The translations under genes and the position numbers were made by a program. Source: Schlegelella_A sp031360885 (GTDB lineage Bacteria > Pseudomonadota > Gammaproteobacteria > Burkholderiales > Burkholderiaceae_C). Taken from it: a stretch of DNA of 6,643 nt. Numbering within the stretch: the first letter of the stretch is position 1; each line of letters opens with the position of its first letter. Positions 1-5,585 of the stretch are shown piece by piece. The notes beneath the pieces are model-generated. The model was given only the letters and a program-made list of their open reading frames with translations. It had not been told where the DNA came from and made no database searches. Where the stretch lies: assembly GCA_031360885.1 (NCBI GenBank), contig JANMCC010000324.1:1-6643 (forward strand), in the 5' to 3' direction.

Positions 1-954
1 CCGGAGGTGCTGCGCCTGACCGAGCGGCCGATGCCGGCCGCCGGCCCGGGCGAGGTGCTGATCCGTGTGGCCGCCTCCGGCATCAACCGGCCCGACGTGC
101 TGCAGCGAAAGGGCCTGTACCCCGTGCCGCCCGGTGCCTCCGATATCCCCGGCCTCGAGGTCGCCGGCACGATCGTCGAAGGCGACGCCGAGGCGCTGCG
201 CGCGGCCGGCTTCGCCCTCGGCGGCCGCGTCTGCGCGCTGGTCGCCGGTGGCGGCTACGCCGAGTACTGCGTCGCGCCGGTCGGGCAGTGCCTGCCGTCG
301 CCGGCCAGGCTCAGCGACGTCGAGGCGGCGAGCCTGCCGGAGACCTTCTTCACCGTCTGGTCCAACGTCTTCGACCGTGGCCGCCTGCAGCCGGGCGAGA
401 CCCTGCTGGTCCAGGGCGGCAGCAGCGGCATCGGCGTCACCGCGATCCAGATGGCTAAGGCCTGGGGCGCGACCGTGATCGTCACCGTCGGCTCCGACGA
501 GAAGGCGGCGGCGTGCACGGCGCTCGGCGCCGACCACGCCATCAACTACAAGACCCACGACTTCGCCGACGAGGTGAAGCGCATCACCGCCAAGGCCGGT
601 GTCAACGTCATCCTCGACATGGTCGCCGGCAGCTACCTCGAGCGCGAGCTCGGCTGCCTCGCACCCGACGGGCGCCTGGTGATCATCGCCGTGCAGGGCG
701 GCACCGAGGCCAAGGTCGATGCCGGGCTGATCCTGCGCCATCGCCTCACCGTCACCGGCTCCACTCTCAGGCCGCGTCCGGTCGCCTTCAAGAGCGTGAT
801 CGCGGCGGCGCTGAAGCGCTCGGTCTGGCCGTGGCTGGAGAGTGGCGCGGTCAAGCCGGTGATCCACGAGGTGTTCCCGGCCGCCGAGGCGGCGCGCGCG
901 CATGCGCTGATGGAATCAAACGCCCACATCGGCAAGCTGGTGCTGCAGTGGTGA
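1..954 (+). CDS. NAD(P)H:quinone oxidoreductase, zinc-independent MDR family (PIG3-like), 5'-partial
   Basis: Predicted soluble cytoplasmic enzyme that uses NAD(P)H to reduce quinones or related carbonyl substrates. The reading frame is open from base 1 and the first visible residues (PEVLRLTERPMP) match the part of the family a few residues after the usual start, so roughly ten N-terminal residues lie outside the window. The 317 visible codons contain the GroES-like N-terminal domain with the family signature NRPDVLQRKGLYPVPPGAS, then a Rossmann domain with the nucleotide-binding glycine motif VQGGSSGIG at bases 409-435, followed by ALGADHAINY. I see no zinc-ligand cysteine pattern, as expected for the quinone reductase branch of the medium-chain dehydrogenases. 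The TGA stop (952-954) overlaps the GTG start of tpiA, which suggests coupling. The true physiological substrate cannot be read from sequence; a crotonyl-CoA reductase-like or other enoyl reductase role is a less likely alternative. Confidence 0.9.
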   Translation, partial: PEVLRLTERPMPAAGPGEVLIRVAASGINRPDVLQRKGLYPVPPGASDIPGLEVAGTIVEGDAEALRAAGFALGGRVCALVAGGGYAEYCVAPVGQCLPSPARLSDVEAASLPETFFTVWSNVFDRGRLQPGETLLVQGGSSGIGVTAIQMAKAWGATVIVTVGSDEKAAACTALGADHAINYKTHDFADEVKRITAKAGVNVILDMVAGSYLERELGCLAPDGRLVIIAVQGGTEAKVDAGLILRHRLTVTGSTLRPRPVAFKSVIAAALKRSVWPWLESGAVKPVIHEVFPAAEAARAHALMESNAHIGKLVLQW

Positions 955-1706
955 GCCGGGGCGATCGCCGCGGCAGGCTCGTCGTCGGCAACTGGAAGAT
1001 GAACGGCAGCCGCGCGGCCAACGCCGCGCTGCTCGACGGCCTGAAGGGGGCTTCGCCCTTCGCCGCCGGCGTCGCGGTCTGCGTGCCGGGGCCGTACCTC
1101 GCCGAAGTCGGCGCCGCGCTGCAGGGCAGCGCCGTCGCCTGGGGCGCTCAGGACTGCTCGAGCCACGACGCCGGCGCCTTCACCGGCGAAGTCTCGGCGG
1201 CGATGCTGGCCGAGTTCGGCTGCCGCTACGTCATCGTCGGCCACTCGGAGCGGCGGGCGTTGCACGGCGAAAGCGATCGCCTGGTCGCCGAGAAGGCGGC
1301 CAAGGCGCTCGCCGCCGGACTGACGCCGATCGTCTGCGTCGGCGAGACGCTGGCGCAGCGCGAGGCCGGCGAGACGGCCGCGGTCGTCGCCCGCCAGCTC
1401 GGCGCGGCCATCGAGCTGCTGGGCGACAGGATCGGCGACGCCGTGATCGCCTACGAGCCGGTCTGGGCGATCGGCACCGGCAAGACCGCGAGCCCGGCCG
1501 AGGCCGAGGCCGTGCACGCGCAGCTTCGCACCCGGCTGGCCACGCTGAGCCCGCGCGCCGCCGCGGTTTCCATCCTTTACGGCGGCAGCGTCAAGCCCGA
1601 CAACGCGGCCACGCTTTTCGGCCAGGCCAACATCGACGGCGGCCTGATCGGCGGCGCCTCGTTGAATGCGGAGCACTTCGCCGCCATCTGCAAGGCCGCC
1701 GCCTGA
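951..1706 (+). CDS. tpiA: Triosephosphate isomerase
   Basis: Interconverts dihydroxyacetone phosphate and glyceraldehyde 3-phosphate in glycolysis and gluconeogenesis; a cytoplasmic TIM-barrel homodimer in known cases. From the GTG at 951 the protein has 251 residues, the usual family length. Catalytic elements are all present: Asn14 and Lys16 in GNWKMNGS, the electrophile His98 in IVGHSERR, the base Glu169 in AYEPVWAIGTGKTA with phosphate-gripping loop 6 following it, and the phosphate-binding YGGSVKP (210-216) and GGLIGGASL (230-238). The start is inferred: GTG 951 overlaps the upstream stop by 4 bases (GTGA), an in-frame GTG sits one codon earlier at 948, and the first in-frame ATG falls inside the catalytic NWKMN segment and is too late. 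No strong ribosome binding site precedes it, so translational coupling to the upstream gene is likely. Confidence 0.97.
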   Translation: MSRGDRRGRLVVGNWKMNGSRAANAALLDGLKGASPFAAGVAVCVPGPYLAEVGAALQGSAVAWGAQDCSSHDAGAFTGEVSAAMLAEFGCRYVIVGHSERRALHGESDRLVAEKAAKALAAGLTPIVCVGETLAQREAGETAAVVARQLGAAIELLGDRIGDAVIAYEPVWAIGTGKTASPAEAEAVHAQLRTRLATLSPRAAAVSILYGGSVKPDNAATLFGQANIDGGLIGGASLNAEHFAAICKAAA

Positions 1707-1732
1707 AGCGCGCGCCTCGCCTCGGACCCATC

Positions 1733-1736
1733 GGAG
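1733..1736 (+). promoter_or_regulatory. Ribosome binding site of secG
   Basis: GGAG lies 10 bases before ATG 1747 and further from the alternative ATGs at 1753 and 1759, which favours 1747 as the secG start. The spacing is at the long end of the usual range, so support is moderate. Confidence 0.5.
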
Positions 1737-1746
1737 TCGGACAAGA

Positions 1747-2178
1747 ATGAACATGCTCATGAATTTCGTGCTGGCGCTGCAGATCATCGCGGCGCTGGTG
1801 ATGATCGGCCTGGTGCTGATCCAGCACGGCAAGGGCGCCGACATGGGCGCCTCGTTCGGCAGCGGCGCCTCGGGCAGCCTGTTCGGCGCCACCGGCAGCG
1901 CCAACTTCCTCTCGCGCTCCACCGCAGGCTGCGCGGCGGTCTTCTTCGTCTGCACGCTGGCCCTGGCCTACACCTCGAACGACCGGCCGAAGGCCTCGAC
2001 CACGAGCATCCTCGACCGGCCGGCCACGGCCGTGTCGGAGCCGACTGCGAGCGCCTCGGGCGCGGGCGCGATTCCGGGCCCGGCGAGCGGCGTCGTCGTC
2101 GCGCCGGCGAAGGCCGTGCCCCCGGCACCGGTCGCGCCGGTCGCAGCTTCCGGCGCGGGAGCGATTCCGCAGAAATAG
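1747..2178 (+). CDS. secG: Preprotein translocase subunit SecG with extended Ala/Pro-rich tail
   Basis: Small inner-membrane subunit of the SecYEG protein-export channel that assists SecA-driven translocation. The 143-residue product has the SecG layout: a first hydrophobic helix at about residues 6-25 (FVLALQIIAALVMIGLVLIQ), the hallmark loop HGKGADMGASFGSGASGSLFGATGS compressed here over residues 27-51, and a second helix at about 60-76 (AGCAAVFFVCTLALAYT). From about residue 78 to the end is a hydrophilic tail rich in Ala, Pro, Ser and Val that contains two copies of a nine-residue unit (102-110 and 133-141). E. coli SecG is about 110 residues, so the extra length is in this tail. The start is placed at ATG 1747, with a GGAG 10 bases upstream; ATGs at 1753 and 1759 are in frame and cannot be excluded. 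It follows tpiA by 40 bases with no clear terminator between them. Confidence 0.93.
   Translation: MNMLMNFVLALQIIAALVMIGLVLIQHGKGADMGASFGSGASGSLFGATGSANFLSRSTAGCAAVFFVCTLALAYTSNDRPKASTTSILDRPATAVSEPTASASGAGAIPGPASGVVVAPAKAVPPAPVAPVAASGAGAIPQK
2050..2169 (+). repeat. Imperfect direct repeat in the secG tail
   Basis: Two 27-base units, 2050-2076 and 2143-2169, encode SASGAGAIP and AASGAGAIP. They match at about 21 of 27 bases; the last 8 amino acids are identical. Most differences between codons 2 and 9 are third-position changes, so the protein unit is better conserved than the DNA. The units flank a Pro/Ala/Val-rich spacer. Confidence 0.6.
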
Positions 2179-2258
2179 AAGAGCCTTTGCTCCGCTAGAA
2201 TTCCAGGTTGCCCGGCGAGCCATTCCTCATGCCAGCCGAAGCAACGAAATTCGAGTGC
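2179..2258. other. Spacer between secG and tRNA-Leu
   Basis: Eighty bases with no coding potential that I can support. The segment around 2171-2207 is noticeably richer in A and T than its surroundings, which fits a promoter region. The only hairpin seen is GAGC-CTTT-GCTC at 2181-2192, a 4-bp stem with no following T-run, so it is not a credible intrinsic terminator. Transcription from secG may therefore continue into the tRNA and the nuo genes. Confidence 0.6.
2196..2201 (+). promoter_or_regulatory. Possible -10 element upstream of tRNA-Leu/nuo operon
   Basis: TAGAAT matches the sigma-70 -10 consensus TATAAT at five of six bases and lies in a local AT-rich patch 57 bases before the tRNA. 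No good TTGACA-like -35 is found 16-18 bases upstream (the bases there read aaatag and neighbours), so this could be a weak or factor-dependent promoter, or chance. If used, transcription would start near 2208 and produce a tRNA precursor with a leader of about 50 bases for RNase P to remove. Confidence 0.25.
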
Positions 2259-2343
2259 GCCGACGTGGTGAAATTGGTAGACACGCTATCTTGAGGGGGT
2301 AGTGGCGAAAGCTGTGCGAGTTCGAGTCTCGCCGTCGGCACCA
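2259..2343 (+). tRNA. tRNA-Leu (anticodon GAG), CCA encoded
   Basis: A complete class II tRNA can be folded by eye. The acceptor stem is GCCGACG (2259-2265) with CGTCGGC (2333-2339), then discriminator A2340 and encoded CCA (2341-2343). The D stem is GTG/CAC (2268-2270 with 2282-2284) with the invariant GG at 2276-2277. The anticodon stem is CTATC (2286-2290) with GGTAG (2298-2302), closing the loop TTGAGGG; the anticodon GAG is 2293-2295. The long variable arm (GGC/GCT closed by a GAAA tetraloop at 2307-2310) is expected for leucine tRNA. The T arm is GCGAG/CTCGC with loop TTCGAGT (2321-2327). It reads CUC and CUU codons, and CTC is frequent in the neighbouring genes. The anticodon stem contains one U-G wobble (2289-2299). 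It resembles E. coli leuU as I remember it. It sits only 5 bases before nuoA. Confidence 0.98.
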
Positions 2344-2348
2344 GAACA

Positions 2349-2708
2349 ATGACCCTCGACCCCTACCTGCCCGTCATCCTCTTCATCCTGATCGGGATCG
2401 CGGTCGGCGTGGCGCCGCAGGTTCTTGGTTTCCTGCTCGGGCCGAGAAAGCCCGACCAGGCGAAGAACTCGCCCTACGAATGCGGCTTCGAGGCCTTCGA
2501 GGACGCGCGCATGAAGTTCGACGTGCGCTACTACCTCGTCGCCATCCTGTTCATCCTGTTCGATCTCGAGATCGCCTTCCTGTTTCCATGGGCGGTGGCG
2601 CTGCGCGAGATCGGCCCGGCGGGTTTCTGGGCGATGATGCTGTTCCTCGCCATCCTCGTCGTCGGCTTCGCCTACGAGGGGAAAAAGGGCGCCGTGGACT
2701 GGGAATGA
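2349..2708 (+). CDS. nuoA: NADH-quinone oxidoreductase subunit A (complex I)
   Basis: Membrane subunit (ND3 homologue) at the junction of the complex I peripheral and membrane arms, near the quinone channel entrance. The 119-residue product has the family length and three membrane helices at about residues 7-30, 61-82 and 90-109. The long loop between helices 1 and 2 holds the conserved SPYECGFE (41-48), with Cys45 at the position of the ND3 switch-loop cysteine, followed by EDARMKFDVRYY. Helix 2 carries the conserved acidic pair Asp72 and Glu74 (FDLE). The start is firm: ATG 2349 is the only ATG, GTG or TTG codon in frame between the upstream stop at 2292-2294 (inside the tRNA) and the first helix. 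The gene begins 5 bases after the tRNA CCA end and no Shine-Dalgarno sequence is visible. It ends 4 bases before nuoB. Confidence 0.97.
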   Translation: MTLDPYLPVILFILIGIAVGVAPQVLGFLLGPRKPDQAKNSPYECGFEAFEDARMKFDVRYYLVAILFILFDLEIAFLFPWAVALREIGPAGFWAMMLFLAILVVGFAYEGKKGAVDWE

Positions 2709-2712
2709 CTGA

Positions 2713-3189
2713 ATGAGTCTGGACGGCGTTCTGAAGGAAGGCTTCGTCACCACGAGCCTGGATACCGTCATCAACTGGTCGAAGACCGGATCGCTCTGGC
2801 CGATGACCTTCGGCCTGGCGTGCTGCGCGGTCGAGATGATGCATGCCGGCGCCGCGCGCTACGACATCGACCGCTTCGGCATGCTGTTCCGGCCGAGCCC
2901 GCGCCAGAGCGACCTGATGATCGTCGCCGGCACGCTGTGCAACAAGATGGCGCCGGCCCTGCGCAAGGTCTACGACCAGATGGCCGAGCCGCGCTGGGTG
3001 ATCTCGATGGGCTCGTGCGCCAACGGCGGCGGCTACTACCACTACAGCTACTCGGTGGTGCGCGGCTGCGACCGGATCGTGCCGGTCGACGTCTACGTGC
3101 CCGGCTGCCCGCCCACCGCCGAAGCGCTGCTCTACGGCGTGCTGCAGCTGCAGGCCAAGATCCGTCGCGAGACGACGATCGCCCGATGA
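2713..3189 (+). CDS. nuoB: NADH-quinone oxidoreductase subunit B (complex I, cluster N2)
   Basis: Peripheral-arm subunit (PSST/NDUFS7 homologue) that carries the terminal [4Fe-4S] cluster N2 and passes electrons to quinone at the NuoB-NuoD interface. The 158-residue product is full length. The unusual tandem-cysteine N2 ligand set is complete: Cys37 and Cys38 in GLACCAVEMM, Cys102 in MGSCANGGGYYHYSYS, and Cys132 in VPGCPPTAEAL. The quinone-site region DRFGMLFRPSPRQSD is also present. The start ATG 2713 is preceded by GGGA at 2701-2704 with 8-base spacing and lies 4 bases after the nuoA stop. Its stop codon overlaps the nuoC ATG (ATGA at 3186-3189), indicating coupled translation. Confidence 0.98.
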   Translation: MSLDGVLKEGFVTTSLDTVINWSKTGSLWPMTFGLACCAVEMMHAGAARYDIDRFGMLFRPSPRQSDLMIVAGTLCNKMAPALRKVYDQMAEPRWVISMGSCANGGGYYHYSYSVVRGCDRIVPVDVYVPGCPPTAEALLYGVLQLQAKIRRETTIAR

Positions 3190-3803
3190 GCGACGCCCCG
3201 CCCGTGATGAGCAAGCTCGACACGCTGCAGGCCGCGCTGACGGCCGAGCTCGGCACCCGCGTGCACAAGCTCGACCGTGCGCTCGGCGAGCTCACGCTCA
3301 CCGTCGCCGCCGCCGACTACATCGAGGCGGCGCTGATCCTTCGCGACCATCCCGCGCTGAAGTTCGAGCAGCTCGTCGACCTGTGCGGCGTCGACTACTC
3401 GAGCTACCGCGACGTCGAGTGGGACGGCCTGCGCTTCTGCGTCGTCTCGCACCTGCTCTCGATCACCCACAACTGGCGCTTGCGCCTCAAGGTCTTCTGC
3501 GTCGACGACGACGTGCCGCAGATTCCCTCGCTCGGCGAGGTCTGGAGCTCGACCAACTGGTTCGAGCGCGAGGCCTTCGACCTGTTCGGCATCATCTTCG
3601 ATGGCCATCTCGACCTGCGCCGCATCCTCACCGACTACGGCTTCATCGGCCACCCGTTCCGCAAGGACTTCCCGGTCTCGGGCACGGTCGAGATGCGCTA
3701 CGACCCCGAGCAGAAGCGCGTGATCTACCAGCCGGTGACGATCGAGCCGCGCGAGATCGTGCCGCGCGTCATCCGCGAAGACAACTACGGCGGCCTGCAC
3801 TGA
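3186..3803 (+). CDS. nuoC: NADH-quinone oxidoreductase subunit C (complex I, 30 kDa subunit)
   Basis: Structural peripheral-arm subunit (NDUFS3 homologue) that packs against NuoD and NuoB and carries no cofactor. The 205-residue product contains the complex I 30-kDa signature around residues 120-160: ERE-AFDLFGI-FDGH-DLRRILTDYGF-GHPFRKDFP, followed by the usual C-terminus ending in EDNYGGLH. It is a separate gene from nuoD, unlike the fused nuoCD of enterobacteria. ATG 3186 overlaps the nuoB stop by 4 bases; a second in-frame ATG at 3207 (MSKLDTL) lines up with where many relatives appear to begin, and neither has a clear ribosome binding site, so the first seven residues are uncertain. The 4-base overlap favours 3186. 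Confidence 0.97.
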   Translation: MSDAPPVMSKLDTLQAALTAELGTRVHKLDRALGELTLTVAAADYIEAALILRDHPALKFEQLVDLCGVDYSSYRDVEWDGLRFCVVSHLLSITHNWRLRLKVFCVDDDVPQIPSLGEVWSSTNWFEREAFDLFGIIFDGHLDLRRILTDYGFIGHPFRKDFPVSGTVEMRYDPEQKRVIYQPVTIEPREIVPRVIREDNYGGLH

Positions 3804-3810
3804 TCCGTTC

Positions 3811-5064
3811 ATGGCCGACATCAAGAACTACACCCTGAATTTCGGGCCGCAGCATCCGGCCGCGCACGGCGTGCTGCGCCTCGTTCTCGAGCTCGACGGC
3901 GAGGTGATCCAGCGCGCCGACCCGCACATCGGCCTGCTGCACCGGGCGACCGAGAAGCTCGCCGAGACGCGCACCTACATCCAGTCGCTGCCCTACATGG
4001 ATCGGCTGGACTATGTCTCGATGATGTGCAACGAGCACGCCTACTGCCTGGCTATCGAGAAGTTGCTCGGCGTCGACGTGCCGATCCGCGCCCAGTACAT
4101 CCGGGTGATGTTCGCCGAGATCACGCGGTTGATGAACCACCTGATGTGGCTCGGCGCGCACGGCCTCGATTGCGGCGCGATGAACATCTTCATCTACTGC
4201 TTCCGCGAACGCGAGGACCTGTTCGACATGTACGAGGCCGCCTCGGGCGCGCGCATGCATGCCGCCTACATCCGGCCGGGCGGCGTGTACCGCGACCTGC
4301 CGGACACGATGCCGCAGTACCGCGAGTCGAAGATCCGCTCGGCCAAGTCGACCGGCGAGCGCAACGAGAACCGGCACGGCTCGCTGCTCGACTTCATCGA
4401 CGACTTCGTCAAGCGCTTCCCGGAAAAGGTCGACGAGTACGAGACGCTGCTCACCGACAACCGCATCTGGAAGCAGCGCACGGTCGGCATCGGCGTCGTC
4501 ACGCCGGAGCGCGCGCTCAACCTCGGCTTCACCGGGCCCATGCTGCGCGGCTCGGGGATCCTCTGGGACTTGCGCAAGCACCAGCCGTACGACGTGTACG
4601 ACAAGATGGACTTCGACATTCCGCTCGGCGTCAACGGCGACACCTACGACCGCTACCTGGTGCGGGTCGAGGAGATGCGCCAGGCCAACCGCATCATCCG
4701 CCAGTGCGTCGACTGGCTGAAGGCGAACCCGGGTCCGGTGATCACCTCGAACCACAAGGTCGCGCCGCCGTCGCGGGTGGAGATGAAGACCGGGATGGAA
4801 GACCTGATCCACCACTTCAAGCTCTTTACCGAGGGCTTCCGCGTGCCCGAGGGCGAGGCCTACGCCGCAGTCGAGCACCCGAAGGGCGAGTTCGGCATCT
4901 ACATCGTCAGCGACGGCGCGAACAAGCCGTATCGCCTGAAGATCCGCGCTCCCGGCTTTCCGCACCTCGCTGCGCTAGACGAGATGGCGCGAGGCCACAT
5001 GATCGCCGACGCGGTGGCGGTGATCGGCACCATGGACATCGTGTTCGGGGAGATCGACCGGTGA
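3811..5064 (+). CDS. nuoD: NADH-quinone oxidoreductase subunit D (complex I, 49 kDa subunit)
   Basis: Peripheral-arm subunit (NDUFS2 homologue, related to [NiFe]-hydrogenase large subunits) that forms most of the quinone headgroup site. The 417-residue protein is full length. The N-terminal loop NFGPQHPAAHGVLRL places His19 where the quinone-contacting histidine lies, and Tyr68 in YMDRLDYVS corresponds to the quinone-binding tyrosine of the 49-kDa subunit. The family signature is present as LLHRATEKLAE (43-52), with Ala instead of the more common Gly, a tolerated variant. The C-terminus ends in the typical DIVFGEIDR. It begins 7 bases after the nuoC stop with no recognisable Shine-Dalgarno sequence, so re-initiation after nuoC is likely. 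Its stop overlaps the nuoE GTG start by 4 bases, and the nuoE ribosome binding site lies within its last codons. Confidence 0.98.
   Translation: MADIKNYTLNFGPQHPAAHGVLRLVLELDGEVIQRADPHIGLLHRATEKLAETRTYIQSLPYMDRLDYVSMMCNEHAYCLAIEKLLGVDVPIRAQYIRVMFAEITRLMNHLMWLGAHGLDCGAMNIFIYCFREREDLFDMYEAASGARMHAAYIRPGGVYRDLPDTMPQYRESKIRSAKSTGERNENRHGSLLDFIDDFVKRFPEKVDEYETLLTDNRIWKQRTVGIGVVTPERALNLGFTGPMLRGSGILWDLRKHQPYDVYDKMDFDIPLGVNGDTYDRYLVRVEEMRQANRIIRQCVDWLKANPGPVITSNHKVAPPSRVEMKTGMEDLIHHFKLFTEGFRVPEGEAYAAVEHPKGEFGIYIVSDGANKPYRLKIRAPGFPHLAALDEMARGHMIADAVAVIGTMDIVFGEIDR
5047..5052 (+). promoter_or_regulatory. Ribosome binding site of nuoE, inside nuoD
   Basis: GGGGAG ends 8 bases before the GTG at 5061. 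It is the strongest Shine-Dalgarno match seen in the window and decides the nuoE start in favour of GTG 5061 over the in-frame ATG at 5088, whose upstream GAGGG is only 2 bases away and too close to work well. Confidence 0.65.
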
Positions 5065-5585
5065 ACGCGCCGACGCCCGCGAGGGCCATGCTCTCGGAAG
5101 CCGCGGCGAAGGGCTTCGCCCGCGAGATCGCCAAGTACCCGCCGGAGTGCAAGGCCTCGGCGGTGATCGCCTGCCTGGCGATCCTGCAGCAGGAGCACGG
5201 CTACGTCTCGCAGGAGAGCGAGCGGCTCGTCGCCGAGGCGCTCGACATGCCGCCGATCGCGGTGCACGAGGTCACGACCTTCTACAACATGTTCAACCAG
5301 GCGCCGGTCGGCCGCGTCAAGCTGAACGTCTGCACCAACCTGCCGTGCCAGCTTCGTGGTGGCCAGCACGCGCTCGAGCATCTGTGCTCGTCGCTCGGCA
5401 TCGAGGAGGGCGGAACCACCGCCGACGGCGCCTTCACGGTGCAGAAGGCGGAGTGCCTGGGCGCCTGCGCCGACGCGCCGGTGCTGCTCGTCAACGACCG
5501 GCAGATGGTGAGCCTCATGAGCGATGCGCGGATCGACGAGCTGCTCTCGTCCTTGCGTGCGCAGACCGCAGCGAATCCGGCATGA
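5061..5585 (+). CDS. nuoE: NADH-quinone oxidoreductase subunit E (complex I, cluster N1a)
   Basis: Thioredoxin-fold [2Fe-2S] subunit (NDUFV2, 24-kDa homologue) of the NADH-oxidising module, partner of NuoF. The 174-residue product has a helical N-terminal part (about 10-75, ending in VHEVTTFYNMFN) and a ferredoxin-like part with all four N1a ligands: Cys91 and Cys96 in VCTNLPC, then Cys132 and Cys136 in ECLGAC, followed by ADAPVLLVND. The start is GTG 5061, which overlaps the nuoD stop (GTGA) and has a good ribosome binding site. Starting at ATG 5088 instead would shorten the protein by 9 residues without touching a known functional element. The stop overlaps the nuoF ATG by 4 bases (ATGA at 5582-5585). 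Confidence 0.97.
   Translation: MNAPTPARAMLSEAAAKGFAREIAKYPPECKASAVIACLAILQQEHGYVSQESERLVAEALDMPPIAVHEVTTFYNMFNQAPVGRVKLNVCTNLPCQLRGGQHALEHLCSSLGIEEGGTTADGAFTVQKAECLGACADAPVLLVNDRQMVSLMSDARIDELLSSLRAQTAANPA

Noticed and set aside
4..9. GTG at base 7 considered as the start of the first gene.
   Set aside because: The frame is open to base 1 and the two preceding codons (Pro-Glu) fit the family's conserved GGPEVL region, so the gene begins upstream of the window.
633..1955. A 440-codon open frame on the minus strand opposite the quinone oxidoreductase, tpiA and secG.
   Set aside because: It is antisense to three genes with intact catalytic or family motifs, and its composition (Arg/Ala/Gly-rich, no recognisable domain) is typical of stop-poor shadows in GC-rich DNA.
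2181..2192. GAGC-CTTT-GCTC hairpin after secG considered as a terminator.
   Set aside because: The stem is only 4 bp and no T-run follows it.
3949..3954. Ala in place of the common Gly in the NuoD signature (HRATEK).
   Set aside because: Gly and Ala are both accepted at this position in the 49-kDa family signature, and the Ala form occurs in betaproteobacterial proteins as I recall them, so it is not a sign of lost function.
3769..4965. A 398-codon minus-strand open frame opposite nuoD.
   Set aside because: It mirrors the nuoD codon pattern, is rich in Val/Asp/His/Leu as expected for the complement of GC-rich codons, and shows no family motif; nuoD is unambiguous on the + strand.
4026..5061. 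An open + frame out of phase within nuoD that runs straight into nuoE and could look like a long fusion protein.
   Set aside because: Only the part after 5061 resembles a protein family (NuoE). The upstream part is an Arg/Pro/His-rich out-of-phase reading of nuoD. Similar false extensions exist in front of tpiA and nuoC.
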